Shown: positions 22,490-31,228, counted from the first letter of the stretch. The stretch is DNA of 41,247 nt from Gemmatimonadota bacterium (GCA_022340865.1 JAJDNC010000050.1:1-41247); one strand, 5' to 3'. Notes: a model not told the origin generated them from the sequence alone. Program-made: numbers and translations.

Positions 22490-25033
22490 ATGGCTCGCAA
22501 GGTGTCCAAGTCCAAGTCGGACTTCAACTTGATAGGAAAGCCCCAGCGCAAGATCGAGGGCCTTGAGAAGTCCACCGGGCGGGCCGTCTACACCGACGAC
22601 ATCCGGCTCCCGGACATGCTCCACGGCAAGATCCTCCGCAGCCCGCACCCCCACGCCCGCATCGTCTCCATCGACACCTCCGCGGCCGAGGCCCTGGAGG
22701 GCGTCCACGCGGTGGTGACCGGGCGGGACATGCCCGTCACGTACGGCATCATCCCCTGGACGCCGGACGAGTACCCCCTGGCGCTGGACCGCGTCCGGTA
22801 CATCGGGGACGGGGTGGCGGCGGTGGCCGCCGTGGACGAGGACACGGCCATACGGGCGCTGGATCTCATCCGGGTCGAGTACGAGGAGCTGCCCGCTTTC
22901 CTGGACCCCTTCGACGCCCTCGCGGCCGACGGGTCCACGCCGTACGTCCACGATCCCAGGAAGGAAGGGCGGAACGGCAACGTCACCAAGAACGTCCACC
23001 TGGAGTTCGGCGAGGTGGACGCGCTCATGGAAGCGTCGGACGTGGTGGTGGAGGGGGAGTACTTCTTCGAAGGCACCACACACACGCCCATCGAGCCCCA
23101 CTGCGCCATCGGCCTCTGGCAGCCCGACGGAGAGAGCGGGGACGGCGCCGGCCCGTCCGCCGGCCGTGGGACGGGAGCGCCGAGGAGCGGAGGAGACGGT
23201 GGGGCCGCGACCCCGGTGTCCGCCCCCGGGAAGCTCACGGTCTGGTCGGCCACCCAGGTGCCCCACTATCTGCACCGGGAGCTGGCGCGCGTGCTGGGTG
23301 TGGAGCCCGCCCGGGTGCGGGTGATCCAGCCCCTGGTCGGCGGCGCCTTCGGGGGCAAGAGCGAGCCTTTCGACCTGGAGTTCTGCGTGGCGAAGCTCGC
23401 CATGAAGGCGGGCCGGCCGGTGAAGATCCTCTACACCCGCGAAGAGGTGTTCTACGCCCACCGTGGCAGGCACCCGTACCACATGAAATACCGCACGGGG
23501 TGCGACGCCGGAGGGCGGCTGAAGAGCGTGGACGCCGAGATCGTGCTGGACGGGGGGGCGTACGCGTCCTTCGGGCTGGTGACGACGTACTACTCCGGCC
23601 AGCTCCTGTGCGCGCCCTACGCCATGCCGGCGTATCGCTTCGACTCGACGCGGGTGTACACGAACAAGCCCGCGTGCGGGCCGAAGCGGGGCCACGGTTC
23701 GGTACAGCCGCGTTTCGCCTTCGAGGTGCAGCTGGACAAGCTGGCGGAACAGGTGGGCCTCGACCCCATCGACATGCGCCGGCGCAACTTCATCGGCGAG
23801 AACACGCGCACGGTGAACGAGCTACGGGTCACCTCCAACGGCTTCCTGGAGTGCCTGGACGCCGTGGAGCGCTCCAGCGCCTGGCGGGAGAAGTTCCGCA
23901 AGCTCCCCTTCGGTCGCGGCGTGGGCGTGGCGGGCTCCACGTACATCTCGGGCACGAACTACCCGATCTATCCGAACGAGATGCCCCAGTCGGCCGTGCA
24001 GATGCAGATCGACCGTTCCGGCCGATTGGCGATCTTCAGCGGAGCCAGCGAGATCGGCCAGGGGTGTGACTCCACGGTGGCCTACATCGCCGCCGAGGAG
24101 CTCGGCGTGCCGCTGGAGCACGTGCGCGTCTACCGGGGGGACACCGACTTCACGCCGGTGGACCTGGGAGCCTACTCCAGCCGCGTCACCTTCATGTTGG
24201 GCAACGCGGCCATCCAGGCGGCGCGCAAACTGCGCAAGCTGGTGCAGCGAGCCGTCGCGGAAGCGTGGGAGGTGAAGCCCCGCGAGGTGCTGCTCGCCGC
24301 CGGACGCGCGCTGTGGGCGCCGGACACCCAGCGTCAGATGACCCTCCGGGAGGCGTTCAACCTGGCGGAGGCGAAGTTCGGGACGCTGGGAGCCCAGGGT
24401 TGGTACAACACGCCCAAGGACATCCACGGCGAGTACCCGGGCGGCACCATCGGCGCGTCGCCTGCCTACTCGTTCACGGCTCACGTCGCCGAGGTGGAGG
24501 TGGACGTGGCCACGGGCTTCGTGGACGTGAAGAAAATCTGGGTGGCTCACGACTGCGGCCGGGCGCTGAACCCCGTCCTGGTCGAGGGTCAGATGGAGGG
24601 CTCGGCGTACATGGGGTTCGCCGAGGCCCTCATGGAAGAGCACGTGTTCAAGGACTCCGGGCACGGGCGAGCCGGTCTGCACAATGCGCCTTCACTGCTT
24701 GACTATAGGATTCCCACGAGCCTGGACACGCCGGAGCTGGAGTCGCTCATCATCGAGTCCATCGATCGCGAAGGGCCATACGGCGCCAAGGAAGCCGGTG
24801 AGGGCCCGCTGCACCCGTCCATTCCCGCCATCTCCAACGCCATCTACGACGCGGTGGGCGTGCGCATGGACCGGCTGCCGTTCTCGCCGCCGGCCGTGTG
24901 GCGTGGGATCGAGGCCGCGCGTGTGGCGGGAACGCTGCGCAAGCCGTCGGCCCCGTCGCTGCCGGGCACCGACGGGACCCGCGACCCAAGGACGGGCCGT
25001 GCCGCGGTCTCCGAGCCCGTGACGGCCGACTGA
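22490..25033 (+). CDS. hcrA: Molybdopterin-binding large subunit (4-hydroxybenzoyl-CoA reductase-like)
   Basis: The 847-residue catalytic subunit holds the molybdenum cofactor. It shows the N-terminal GLEKSTGRAVYTDDIRLPDM, the cofactor loop PLVGGAFGGKSEP (G284-K290), GRHPYHMKYRTG, KRGHGSVQPRFAFE and, near the C-terminus, GAKEAGEGP with the active-site Glu at about 771. The RGHG phrase resembles HcrA of 4-hydroxybenzoyl-CoA reductase, which removes the para-hydroxyl group with two electrons. Two oddities: a low-complexity Gly/Ser insertion at about 213-247, between two conserved strands, and a Pro/Thr-rich C-terminal tail. The gene lies between the small and the FAD subunit. The actual substrate is not proven; a related aromatic CoA ester or purine would also fit. 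Confidence 0.85.
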   Translation: MARKVSKSKSDFNLIGKPQRKIEGLEKSTGRAVYTDDIRLPDMLHGKILRSPHPHARIVSIDTSAAEALEGVHAVVTGRDMPVTYGIIPWTPDEYPLALDRVRYIGDGVAAVAAVDEDTAIRALDLIRVEYEELPAFLDPFDALAADGSTPYVHDPRKEGRNGNVTKNVHLEFGEVDALMEASDVVVEGEYFFEGTTHTPIEPHCAIGLWQPDGESGDGAGPSAGRGTGAPRSGGDGGAATPVSAPGKLTVWSATQVPHYLHRELARVLGVEPARVRVIQPLVGGAFGGKSEPFDLEFCVAKLAMKAGRPVKILYTREEVFYAHRGRHPYHMKYRTGCDAGGRLKSVDAEIVLDGGAYASFGLVTTYYSGQLLCAPYAMPAYRFDSTRVYTNKPACGPKRGHGSVQPRFAFEVQLDKLAEQVGLDPIDMRRRNFIGENTRTVNELRVTSNGFLECLDAVERSSAWREKFRKLPFGRGVGVAGSTYISGTNYPIYPNEMPQSAVQMQIDRSGRLAIFSGASEIGQGCDSTVAYIAAEELGVPLEHVRVYRGDTDFTPVDLGAYSSRVTFMLGNAAIQAARKLRKLVQRAVAEAWEVKPREVLLAAGRALWAPDTQRQMTLREAFNLAEAKFGTLGAQGWYNTPKDIHGEYPGGTIGASPAYSFTAHVAEVEVDVATGFVDVKKIWVAHDCGRALNPVLVEGQMEGSAYMGFAEALMEEHVFKDSGHGRAGLHNAPSLLDYRIPTSLDTPELESLIIESIDREGPYGAKEAGEGPLHPSIPAISNAIYDAVGVRMDRLPFSPPAVWRGIEAARVAGTLRKPSAPSLPGTDGTRDPRTGRAAVSEPVTAD

Positions 25034-25060
25034 GACGCCGACCATGGCGATGCAAGGCAC

Positions 25061-26044
25061 ATGCTGAGGCTGCCGCCTTTCCGCTATCACCGTCCGGCGA
25101 CGGTGGACGAGGCCGTGGCGCTTCTCGCCGCCCACGCGGGGGACGTCCTTCCGGTGGCCGGGGGCACCGACCTGGTGCCCAACATGAAGCACCGCCTCTT
25201 CGAGCCGGGCCACCTGGTTGCCCTCAAGGGCATCGCCGAGCTGAAGGGCATCCGCGAGGAGGACGGCCGGCTCAGGATCGGCGCGGCGGAGACCCTCACC
25301 TCCGTGGCCGGGAGCGCCGTCGTCCGGGAGCGCTTCCCCTCGCTGGCGGACGCCGCGGGGCACGTGGCGGGGCCCCAGCTTCGCAACATGGGCACGCTGG
25401 GCGGCAACGTGTGCCTGGACACGCGCTGCACCTACTACAACCAGACGGCGTTCTGGCGGGGCGCCCTGGGTCACTGCCTGAAGAAGGGCGGCACCGTGTG
25501 CCACGTCACGCAGGTGGGCAAGAAGTGCGTGGCGGCTCACTCGGCGGACACGCCGCCGGTGCTCATGACCCTGGACGCCACCGTGGCGCTGGTGGGTGCG
25601 GAGGGGCGTCGGGAGATTCCGGTGCGGGACTTCTTCGTCACCGACGGCATCGCCAACACGCGGCGCGAGCCGGGGGAGATCCTCACGGAGGTGTGCATTC
25701 CCCTGGCGTCGGCCAGGAAGCGGGCGGCCTACGCGAAGCTGCGCCGGCGGAAGTCCATCGACTTTCCGCTGCTCACCGTGGCGGTAGCCGCGGACGTGGA
25801 GAACGACGGCACGGTCCGATCCATCACCGGCGTGGTGACCGGCTTGGGCGCGAGACCGCGAGAGCTGACGGGGTGGCAGGAGGCCGCCGCGGGACGCACC
25901 CTCGACGACGAGGTGATGACGGAGCTCGCGGAGCGCGCCTTCAAGCAGTGCCACCCCCTGGAGAACATCATCGTGGACACAGAGTGGCGGCACGCCATGG
26001 TGCCGGTGTACGTGCGCCGGGCGCTGGAGGGGATCCGGGCGTGA
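25061..26044 (+). CDS. hcrB: FAD-binding medium subunit with Fe-S insertion (HcrB-like)
   Basis: The 327-residue subunit binds FAD through the PCMH-type motifs PVAGGTDLVPNMKH (31-44) and GPQLRNMGTLGGNVCLD (104-120). Directly after comes a Cys-rich insertion, with C123, C139, C147 and C156 set in TRCTYYNQTAFWR, GHCLKKGGTVCHVT and GKKCVAAHSADT. In 4-hydroxybenzoyl-CoA reductase four cysteines with this spacing (16, 8 and 9) hold an extra [4Fe-4S] cluster on the FAD subunit that ordinary xanthine dehydrogenases lack. C118 is an additional Cys. This insertion is the best evidence for the operon's identity. The ATG at 25061 is 27 bases after the previous stop; two nearer ATGs are out of frame. Confidence 0.87.
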   Translation: MLRLPPFRYHRPATVDEAVALLAAHAGDVLPVAGGTDLVPNMKHRLFEPGHLVALKGIAELKGIREEDGRLRIGAAETLTSVAGSAVVRERFPSLADAAGHVAGPQLRNMGTLGGNVCLDTRCTYYNQTAFWRGALGHCLKKGGTVCHVTQVGKKCVAAHSADTPPVLMTLDATVALVGAEGRREIPVRDFFVTDGIANTRREPGEILTEVCIPLASARKRAAYAKLRRRKSIDFPLLTVAVAADVENDGTVRSITGVVTGLGARPRELTGWQEAAAGRTLDDEVMTELAERAFKQCHPLENIIVDTEWRHAMVPVYVRRALEGIRA

Positions 26045-26156
26045 GGCGCGCCGGGCGAGCGGTAGCGCCAGGGCCCGGAACGGTGGCGGCCGCGGGGCGA
26101 GCGCGGGATGCCCCGGATGCCCCGGAAGCCCGGGAACGCCGGGACGCGGTGGGATC

Positions 26157-27044
26157 GTGAGCGTGCTGCTCGGTGGAGTCGGCGCGGCGGCCGCAGCGGG
26201 TGGTCTGTATGCCCTCGATCGGGTGGCGATCTCGGTGGTGCGTCCCGTTCCCGGGGACCCTCCCGTCACCGTGCCGTCGCTGGGCATCCGCTACGAGGAC
26301 CTGGACATCCCGTCGGGGGGACGCACCCTGAAGGGATGGCTCCTCCCGGGTGACGACGAACCCGGGCCGGAGCGACGACCGGTGGTGATCATGACCCATG
26401 GATGGGCCGCGAGCTACGGCACCGTGCTCCAGCTCGCTCTTCCGGTAGTGACCGCAGGGTACGACGTAGTTCTGTTCGACGTGCGCGGACACGGCCGCAA
26501 CGAGAAGGCGCCGGTCGCGACCGTGAGGCACTTCCGCGACGACGTCGAGGCGGTGGTGGCCTACACACACACGCGCTTCGCCGGGCGACCCCTGGTGGTG
26601 CTGGGTCATTCGATGGGGGCGGCAGCCACGGTCTTGGCGGCGGCGCGCGGGGCGCCGGTGGACGGGGTGGTGCTCGTCGCGTGTCCGGCGGAGGTGTTCG
26701 AGGTGACCGCCGAATACCTGAGTGACAGGGGCCTCCCGGGCCATTTCATGGTCGTCGCGCTGCGGCCGTTCTGGTGGGTGCGGATGGGCGGCTCGTTCCG
26801 GGATCTCGTGCCGGAGCGGGAGGTTGCCCGGGTCCGCCAGCCGCTCCTCATCATCCAGGCCGGACGAGACCGCCGCGTGCCGGCGGAGCACGCCGAGCGT
26901 CTGTCGCGCGCCTCCGGGCGGCCGGTGCACATGGTGGAAGGGGCGGGCCACACGGAGGTGCTGGGCGACCCGGAGACGCACCGCCTGGTGGTGGAGTTCC
27001 TGGAGGAGCTGGCGGCGCCTCGACATTCCGGGACGAGACCGTGA
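26157..27044 (+). CDS. Alpha/beta hydrolase with N-terminal membrane segment
   Basis: The 295-residue protein starts with a hydrophobic stretch (VLLGGVGAAAAAGGLYAL, 3-20) that could anchor it in the membrane. The catalytic part has IMTHGWAASYG for the oxyanion region, VLFDVRGHGRNE, the complete elbow VLGHSMGAAA, the acid IQAGRDRRVP and the His in GAGHTEVLGD. It is closest in style to the YqiA/BAAT-like or 'serine aminopeptidase' hydrolases (COG1073). The substrate is unknown. The GTG at 26157 is used because no ATG lies in a better place. About 110 bases of featureless GC-rich DNA separate it from the hydroxylase operon, so co-transcription is possible. Confidence 0.87.
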   Translation: MSVLLGGVGAAAAAGGLYALDRVAISVVRPVPGDPPVTVPSLGIRYEDLDIPSGGRTLKGWLLPGDDEPGPERRPVVIMTHGWAASYGTVLQLALPVVTAGYDVVLFDVRGHGRNEKAPVATVRHFRDDVEAVVAYTHTRFAGRPLVVLGHSMGAAATVLAAARGAPVDGVVLVACPAEVFEVTAEYLSDRGLPGHFMVVALRPFWWVRMGGSFRDLVPEREVARVRQPLLIIQAGRDRRVPAEHAERLSRASGRPVHMVEGAGHTEVLGDPETHRLVVEFLEELAAPRHSGTRP

Positions 27045-27157
27045 GAAGGAAACCGGCCCGCTGATCGTATGCCGGAGATGAACGGCGCGCGGCTCCTGCC
27101 GGTGCCCGGAAACGGGCCGCCGCGCGCAGCCAAACGAACGTCGGCAGGGAGGGGCGC

Positions 27158-27664
27158 ATGGCCACGAGAGGGCGTCCGATCTACACGGAATCGAGTCGGT
27201 GGCCCGGTTGGATCCAGATCATCTTCTGGGGAACGATGCTCCTCTCCATCGCGGCCATGGCCGCATCCCCGAGCAAGAGTCCGGTTGGTCGCATGGTCGG
27301 CGTGGTATCGCTGGTGGCGGTGCTCGTGCTCACCGAGTGGCTGGTGGCCGGCCTGAAGGTGCGACTGTACCCGGAGCACATGGAGGTGGGGCTCGGGAAC
27401 GCGGGGCTGATCCACAAGCGTGTCCGCTACGAGGACATCGAAGAGCTGGAATCGGTGAAGTACCACCCTCTCGCGGAGTTCGGCGGCTGGGGGGTCCGCT
27501 TCTCGGGCAAGAAGCGAGCGTGGACGGCTCGGGGCGACAGGGCCGTGGTGCTGCACATGGCCGACGGCATCCTGCTCTACGTGGGAAGCGACAAGCCTCA
27601 GCGCCTCGAGGAGCGCATACGGGCCGTCGGGGGCGCACGCATGGGCCGGAAGGAGAGGGGCTGA
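27158..27664 (+). CDS. Two-TM membrane protein with PH-like cytosolic domain
   Basis: The 168-residue protein has two TM helices (about 18-36 and 46-65) followed by a beta-rich domain: LKVRLYPEHMEVGLG, KRVRYEDIEELESVKYHPLA, FGGWGVRFSGKKRAW and RAVVLHMADGILLYVGSDKP, ending in a helix. That layout is the one of small bacterial PH-domain (bPH/YdbT-like) membrane proteins and resembles the DUF6141 group. No enzymatic motif is visible. The function is unknown. The ATG at 27158 follows a GGGAGGGG sequence at good spacing. Confidence 0.78.
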   Translation: MATRGRPIYTESSRWPGWIQIIFWGTMLLSIAAMAASPSKSPVGRMVGVVSLVAVLVLTEWLVAGLKVRLYPEHMEVGLGNAGLIHKRVRYEDIEELESVKYHPLAEFGGWGVRFSGKKRAWTARGDRAVVLHMADGILLYVGSDKPQRLEERIRAVGGARMGRKERG

Positions 27665-27797
27665 GCCCGGAAGCGGCCGGCGGTGTGGCCGGGGGAATTC
27701 GTCGGTGGCCGTCGACATGCGCCCCTCTTCGGCAGCACCGTGACATCCACGTCGGCTCTCGCGAGAACCCGGCGATCCGCGGGGGGTAACCCGCGCC

Positions 27798-28295
27798 ATG
27801 CCACCCACCGACCTTACCCCGCGCACGCCCGACGCATCCGAGTCCACCGTGTCGGAGCTGATGATGCCCCACCAGGTGAACAACCTGGGCCACGTCTTTG
27901 GCGGCGAGCTGCTCTCCATGGTGGACCGCGCGGCGGCGGTGGCGGCCATGCGTCACGCCGGAGGGCCCGTGGTCACCGTGTCCATCGACCGCGTGGACTT
28001 CAAGGAGCCCATCTTCTCCGGTGAGCTGGTGACGTGTCACGCGCGGGTCAACTACGTGGGACGCACGTCGATAGAGGTCGGCGTGGACGTCGTGGCGGAG
28101 GACCTGCTCACCGGAGTGAAGCGCAGCACCAACTCGTGTCTGCTCACCTTCGTGGCCATCGACGAGAACCACCGCCCGTGCCCGGTGCCTCCGCTGGCGC
28201 TGACGAATGCCGACGACGAGCGCCGCCACCGTCAGGCGAAGCGTCGCCGGGAGGTGCGTGAGCAGCTGGACCAGGAGTTGGGCGGCAAGGAGTAG
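27798..28295 (+). CDS. Acyl-CoA thioesterase (YciA/BACH hotdog family)
   Basis: The 165-residue hotdog-fold enzyme hydrolyses acyl-CoA esters to free acid and CoA. The core motif NNLGHVFGGELLSMVD (28-43), with the catalytic Asp at 43, is that of the YciA and brain acyl-CoA hydrolase group; strands VVTVSIDRVDFKEPIFSGEL and RTSIEVGVDVVAED follow. The C-terminal 25 residues are a charged Arg/Glu-rich helix typical of the family. It converges with the thiolase gene, 38 bases apart; a 14-base palindrome (28316-28329) lies in the gap. The chain-length preference cannot be told. Confidence 0.9.
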   Translation: MPPTDLTPRTPDASESTVSELMMPHQVNNLGHVFGGELLSMVDRAAAVAAMRHAGGPVVTVSIDRVDFKEPIFSGELVTCHARVNYVGRTSIEVGVDVVAEDLLTGVKRSTNSCLLTFVAIDENHRPCPVPPLALTNADDERRHRQAKRRREVREQLDQELGGKE

Positions 28296-28333
28296 CGGCG
28301 GTGACGGCGGAGCGGCGCGGACGTCCGCGTCCC

Positions 28334-29608
28334 CTACCTCCGCTCCACCACCATGGCGAAGCCCATGCCGCCGGCGGCGCACACCGTGATCAGCCCGAAC
28401 TCCACGTCACGGCGCTCCATCTCGTTGAGGATCGTCACGGTGAGGCGCCCGCCGGTGGCGCCGAAGGGATGGCCGAGGGAGACCGATCCCCCCATGACGT
28501 TGATGAGCTCCGGATCCGGGTGGCCTACTGCCTCGCTCCTGCCCAGCTCCTTCTGGGCGAACGACTTCGACGCCAGGCCCCGGAGGTTGGAGAGCACCTG
28601 AGCCGCGAAGGCCTCGTGCATCTCCATGAGGCCGATGTCCCTCATGGAGAGCCCGGCCCGGTCCAGCGCCAGGGGGGCCGCCCATGCCGGACCCTGAAGG
28701 AGCTGGGCCGCCGGATCTACCGCCGCCCAGGCCCAGCTCCGGACCCAGCCCAGGGGACGGATCCCCTCGGCCCGTGCCTTGTCGGCGTTCATGAGCACGA
28801 CGGCCGAAGCGCCGTCGGTGAGGGGCGAGGAGTTGCCCGCCGTCACCGAGCCGTGCTTCCGGTCGAAGACCGGATGGAGCTTCGCCAGCGCATCGAGGCT
28901 CGTGTCGGTGCGGACACCGTTGTCCACCTCGACCACGGTCCCGTAGTCGGGGGGCACGTAGACGGGCGCGATCTCGGCGGTGAGACGCCCGTCGGCGATG
29001 CCCGCGGCGGCGAGCTGGTGGGAGCGCAGCGCCCACGCGTCCTGATCCTCGCGGCGGATGCCGTTCTCCTTGGCCATGCGCTCCGCCGCCTGGCCCATGG
29101 TCTCGCCCGTGGTGGGCTCGGCGATGGCCGGCGCCTGGGGCACGAGGTCCTTCGGGCGGATCCGCTTGAAGGGCGCCAGGCGCTGACCCAGGGTCCTGGC
29201 CTTGGATGCCTCCACCAGCGATTTCGCGAGCTTGTCGGTGGCGGTGATGGGAATGCGAGACAGCGATTCGGCACCGCCGGCCACCACCACGTCGGCCTGG
29301 CCCACCTCGATGAGCGCGGCGGCGTCCGCGATGGCCTGGTTCGCCGACGCGCACGCCCGCGACACCGTCACCGCCGGGACCGTCTTGGGAAGCACGCCCA
29401 GGCCCACCTCCCGGGCGATGTTGGGTGCCTTGGTGTCGTGGACCACCGTGCCGTATACGAGGTGGTCGACACGGGAGCCCGGCAACCCACTGCGGCCCAG
29501 AGCGTCGCGCACGGCCACCTTGCCCAGCTCGATAGCCGGAAGGTCGGCGAAGTCGGTGCCAGAGCGGAGGAAGGCCGTGCGGCACCCGGCCACGATGGCG
29601 GCTTTCAT
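28334..29608 (-). CDS. fadI: Acetyl-CoA C-acyltransferase (thiolase, FadI-like)
   Basis: The 424-residue thiolase catalyses the reversible cleavage of 3-oxoacyl-CoA to acetyl-CoA and a shortened acyl-CoA. The nucleophile Cys is C86 in VSRACASANQAI, the catalytic His is in LMEMHEAFAAQ, and H380 and C410 lie in SVSLGHPFGATGGR and VCAAGGMGFAMVVE. Length and the long loop around 180-250 match the FadI-type subunit of fatty acid oxidation rather than the shorter biosynthetic thiolase. No FadJ-type partner is seen in the window. The ATG at 29608 has GGGAG six bases upstream. The divergent carbonic anhydrase gene lies beyond a long inverted repeat. Confidence 0.9.
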   Translation of the reverse strand: MKAAIVAGCRTAFLRSGTDFADLPAIELGKVAVRDALGRSGLPGSRVDHLVYGTVVHDTKAPNIAREVGLGVLPKTVPAVTVSRACASANQAIADAAALIEVGQADVVVAGGAESLSRIPITATDKLAKSLVEASKARTLGQRLAPFKRIRPKDLVPQAPAIAEPTTGETMGQAAERMAKENGIRREDQDAWALRSHQLAAAGIADGRLTAEIAPVYVPPDYGTVVEVDNGVRTDTSLDALAKLHPVFDRKHGSVTAGNSSPLTDGASAVVLMNADKARAEGIRPLGWVRSWAWAAVDPAAQLLQGPAWAAPLALDRAGLSMRDIGLMEMHEAFAAQVLSNLRGLASKSFAQKELGRSEAVGHPDPELINVMGGSVSLGHPFGATGGRLTVTILNEMERRDVEFGLITVCAAGGMGFAMVVERR

Positions 29609-29898
29609 GGAGCGCTCCCGTTCGATGCGTGCGCCGATAAGATGGCACGAGGGGAGTCGGGAGGGCAGCGGAGCTCGAAGGCGCGGGCGGCAGGTAAGAC
29701 CCCATCCGGCCGACAATGGCCGGATGGCGATCCCTCCCCTTCCCCAGGGGTGCGCGCCGGCGCATGCCCTTGTAGATGTACCTGCGTGCCCGCATCAGAC
29801 GGACTTCCGCGTTCGACGCGTCAGGAGGGAATCGGGATGAGAAGCCACGGACGATGGCTGGAGGTGGGCCGAACCTCTTCCTTCACCATGGATCCGAC
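29609..29898. other. Divergent intergenic region between thiolase and carbonic anhydrase genes
   Basis: About 290 bases with no gene. It holds the perfect 10-base-arm inverted repeat 29702-29727 and must contain promoters for both flanking genes, which I cannot place reliably. Confidence 0.5.
29702..29727. promoter_or_regulatory. Perfect 10-base-arm inverted repeat
   Basis: CCATCCGGCC (29702-29711) and GGCCGGATGG (29718-29727) flank the centre GACAAT. The site is about 94 bases before the thiolase start and about 170 before the carbonic anhydrase start. Its symmetry and place suggest an operator; a small hairpin in a leader is the alternative. Confidence 0.45.
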
Positions 29899-30516
29899 AT
29901 GATCTCCGCCTCCCAAGCGCTGGAGCGCCTGCGTGCCGGCAACGCCCGCTTCGTGGCGGGCGTCCGCGACCCCGAGGCCCTCGCCCACGAAGCCCGCCGG
30001 AGCGAGCTCGTCTCCGGTCAGGAGCCCTTCGCCATCGTCCTCGGGTGCTCGGACTCGCGGGTCCCGGCCGAGATCGTCTTCGACCAGGGGCTGGGGGACC
30101 TCTTCGTCATCCGTGTGGCCGGCAACGTGGTGGCACCGTCGCTCCTGGGCAGCGTGGAGTTCGCCGCCGATCGGTTCGGCACGCGCCTCGTGGTGGTCCT
30201 CGGCCACTCCAGCTGCGGTGCGGTGACCGCGACGGCGGACGAGCTCGAGCGCCCTTCGGAGAGCCGCTCGCCGAACCTCCGCTCCATCGTGGATCGGATC
30301 CGGCCCGCGGTGGAGCCGCTTCTCGAGACCGAGCTGGCCCTGGACAGGACGGCGCTGATCAGGGCCGCCGTGCGAGCCAACGTGCGGGCGTCGGTGAGCC
30401 AGGTGCGGCACGGCTCCCGCATCCTCGAGGATCTCATCGAGAAGGACGGCCTGTCGGTGGTGGGTGCCGAGTACTCGCTGGAGACCGGGGCGGTGGAGCT
30501 TCTCGACGGGGCATGA
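29899..30516 (+). CDS. Beta-carbonic anhydrase
   Basis: The 205-residue zinc enzyme interconverts carbon dioxide and bicarbonate. The zinc ligands are all present: C50 in VLGCSDSRVP (with D52 and R54), H103 and C106 in VVLGHSSCGAV. RVAGNVV and the length fit the beta class, plant-type clade. No signal peptide is visible when starting at the ATG at 29899, so it is cytosolic; an upstream ATG at 29854 would add 15 poor residues. The GNAT gene starts within its stop (ATGA at 30513-30516). Bicarbonate supply for carboxylases is the usual role. Confidence 0.93.
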   Translation: MISASQALERLRAGNARFVAGVRDPEALAHEARRSELVSGQEPFAIVLGCSDSRVPAEIVFDQGLGDLFVIRVAGNVVAPSLLGSVEFAADRFGTRLVVVLGHSSCGAVTATADELERPSESRSPNLRSIVDRIRPAVEPLLETELALDRTALIRAAVRANVRASVSQVRHGSRILEDLIEKDGLSVVGAEYSLETGAVELLDGA

Positions 30517-31052
30517 CCGCGGACTACTTCCTCACCACCGAACGCCTCGGGTTCCGCCTCTGGACGGAAGACGATCTCGGCCTGGCGGTCAGCCTGTGGG
30601 GCGATCCGCGGGTCACGCGGCTCATCGACGCACGGCCGCAGCTCACCCGGGACGAGGTGCGTCAGCGCCTGGATCTGGAGATCCGCAACCAGCGGGACCT
30701 GGGCGTCCAGTACTGGCCCTTCTTCGTGCTCGGGTCGGGGGACTTCGCGGGCTGCTGCGGCCTCAAGCCGTACGAGGGCGACCCGGCCCTCTACGAGATG
30801 GGCTTTCACGTGCGCTTCCGCCACTGGGGAAGAGGCCTGGCCACCGAAGCGGCGCGCGCCGTCATCGGACATGCCGGCGCGGTGCTCCACCTTCCCCTCG
30901 TCCTGGCGGGGCACAACCCGGAGAACCACGCCTCGAAGCGGATCCTCGAGAAGCTCGGGTTCCGGCACGTCCGCGACGAGGTCTTCTCCGGCACGGGGCT
31001 GGTCCACCCCCTCTACGAGCTCAGCCTCGGCATCGAGCCGGGCATGCGTTGA
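30513..31052 (+). CDS. GNAT-family N-acetyltransferase (RimJ/RimL-like)
   Basis: The 179-residue protein has the acetyltransferase_3 pattern: an opening TTERLGFRLWTEDDLGLAVS, the central VLGSGDFAGCCGLKPYE, YEMGFHVRFRHWGRGLATEA with the acetyl-CoA pyrophosphate loop (RHWGRGLA), and NPENHASKRILEKLGFRH near the end. It likely moves an acetyl group from acetyl-CoA to a protein or small amine; the acceptor is unknown. Its ATG overlaps the carbonic anhydrase stop, so translation is coupled, though no functional link is known. Confidence 0.9.
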   Translation: MTADYFLTTERLGFRLWTEDDLGLAVSLWGDPRVTRLIDARPQLTRDEVRQRLDLEIRNQRDLGVQYWPFFVLGSGDFAGCCGLKPYEGDPALYEMGFHVRFRHWGRGLATEAARAVIGHAGAVLHLPLVLAGHNPENHASKRILEKLGFRHVRDEVFSGTGLVHPLYELSLGIEPGMR

Positions 31053-31228
31053 GCTCCCTGTCGACGGGGCTCCTACGTTCATCGCCCCCGCGGCGTCCGG
31101 ACGACGTCGGCGCGAAGCGCCGAAGCGGTGGTCGAAGGCGGTCCAACGCGCTCCGCATGGCCGGGGGGCGCCGCGATGGGTATCGTGCGGTGTGGTGGGT
31201 CGCGCGATCCCCAACCCCCGAGGATCCG

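Noticed and set aside
21365..23695. 776-codon open frame on the minus strand over the hydroxylase genes
   Set aside because: Antisense shadow; the plus strand holds conserved Fe-S and molybdopterin motifs.
21896..26044. Ordinary xanthine dehydrogenase
   Set aside because: The Cys-rich insertion in the FAD subunit and the subunit order fit the 4-hydroxybenzoyl-CoA reductase group better, though the substrate is unproven.
28316..28329. 14-base palindrome CGCGGACGTCCGCG between thioesterase and thiolase genes
   Set aside because: Too short and too GC-rich to claim as an operator or terminator without more evidence.
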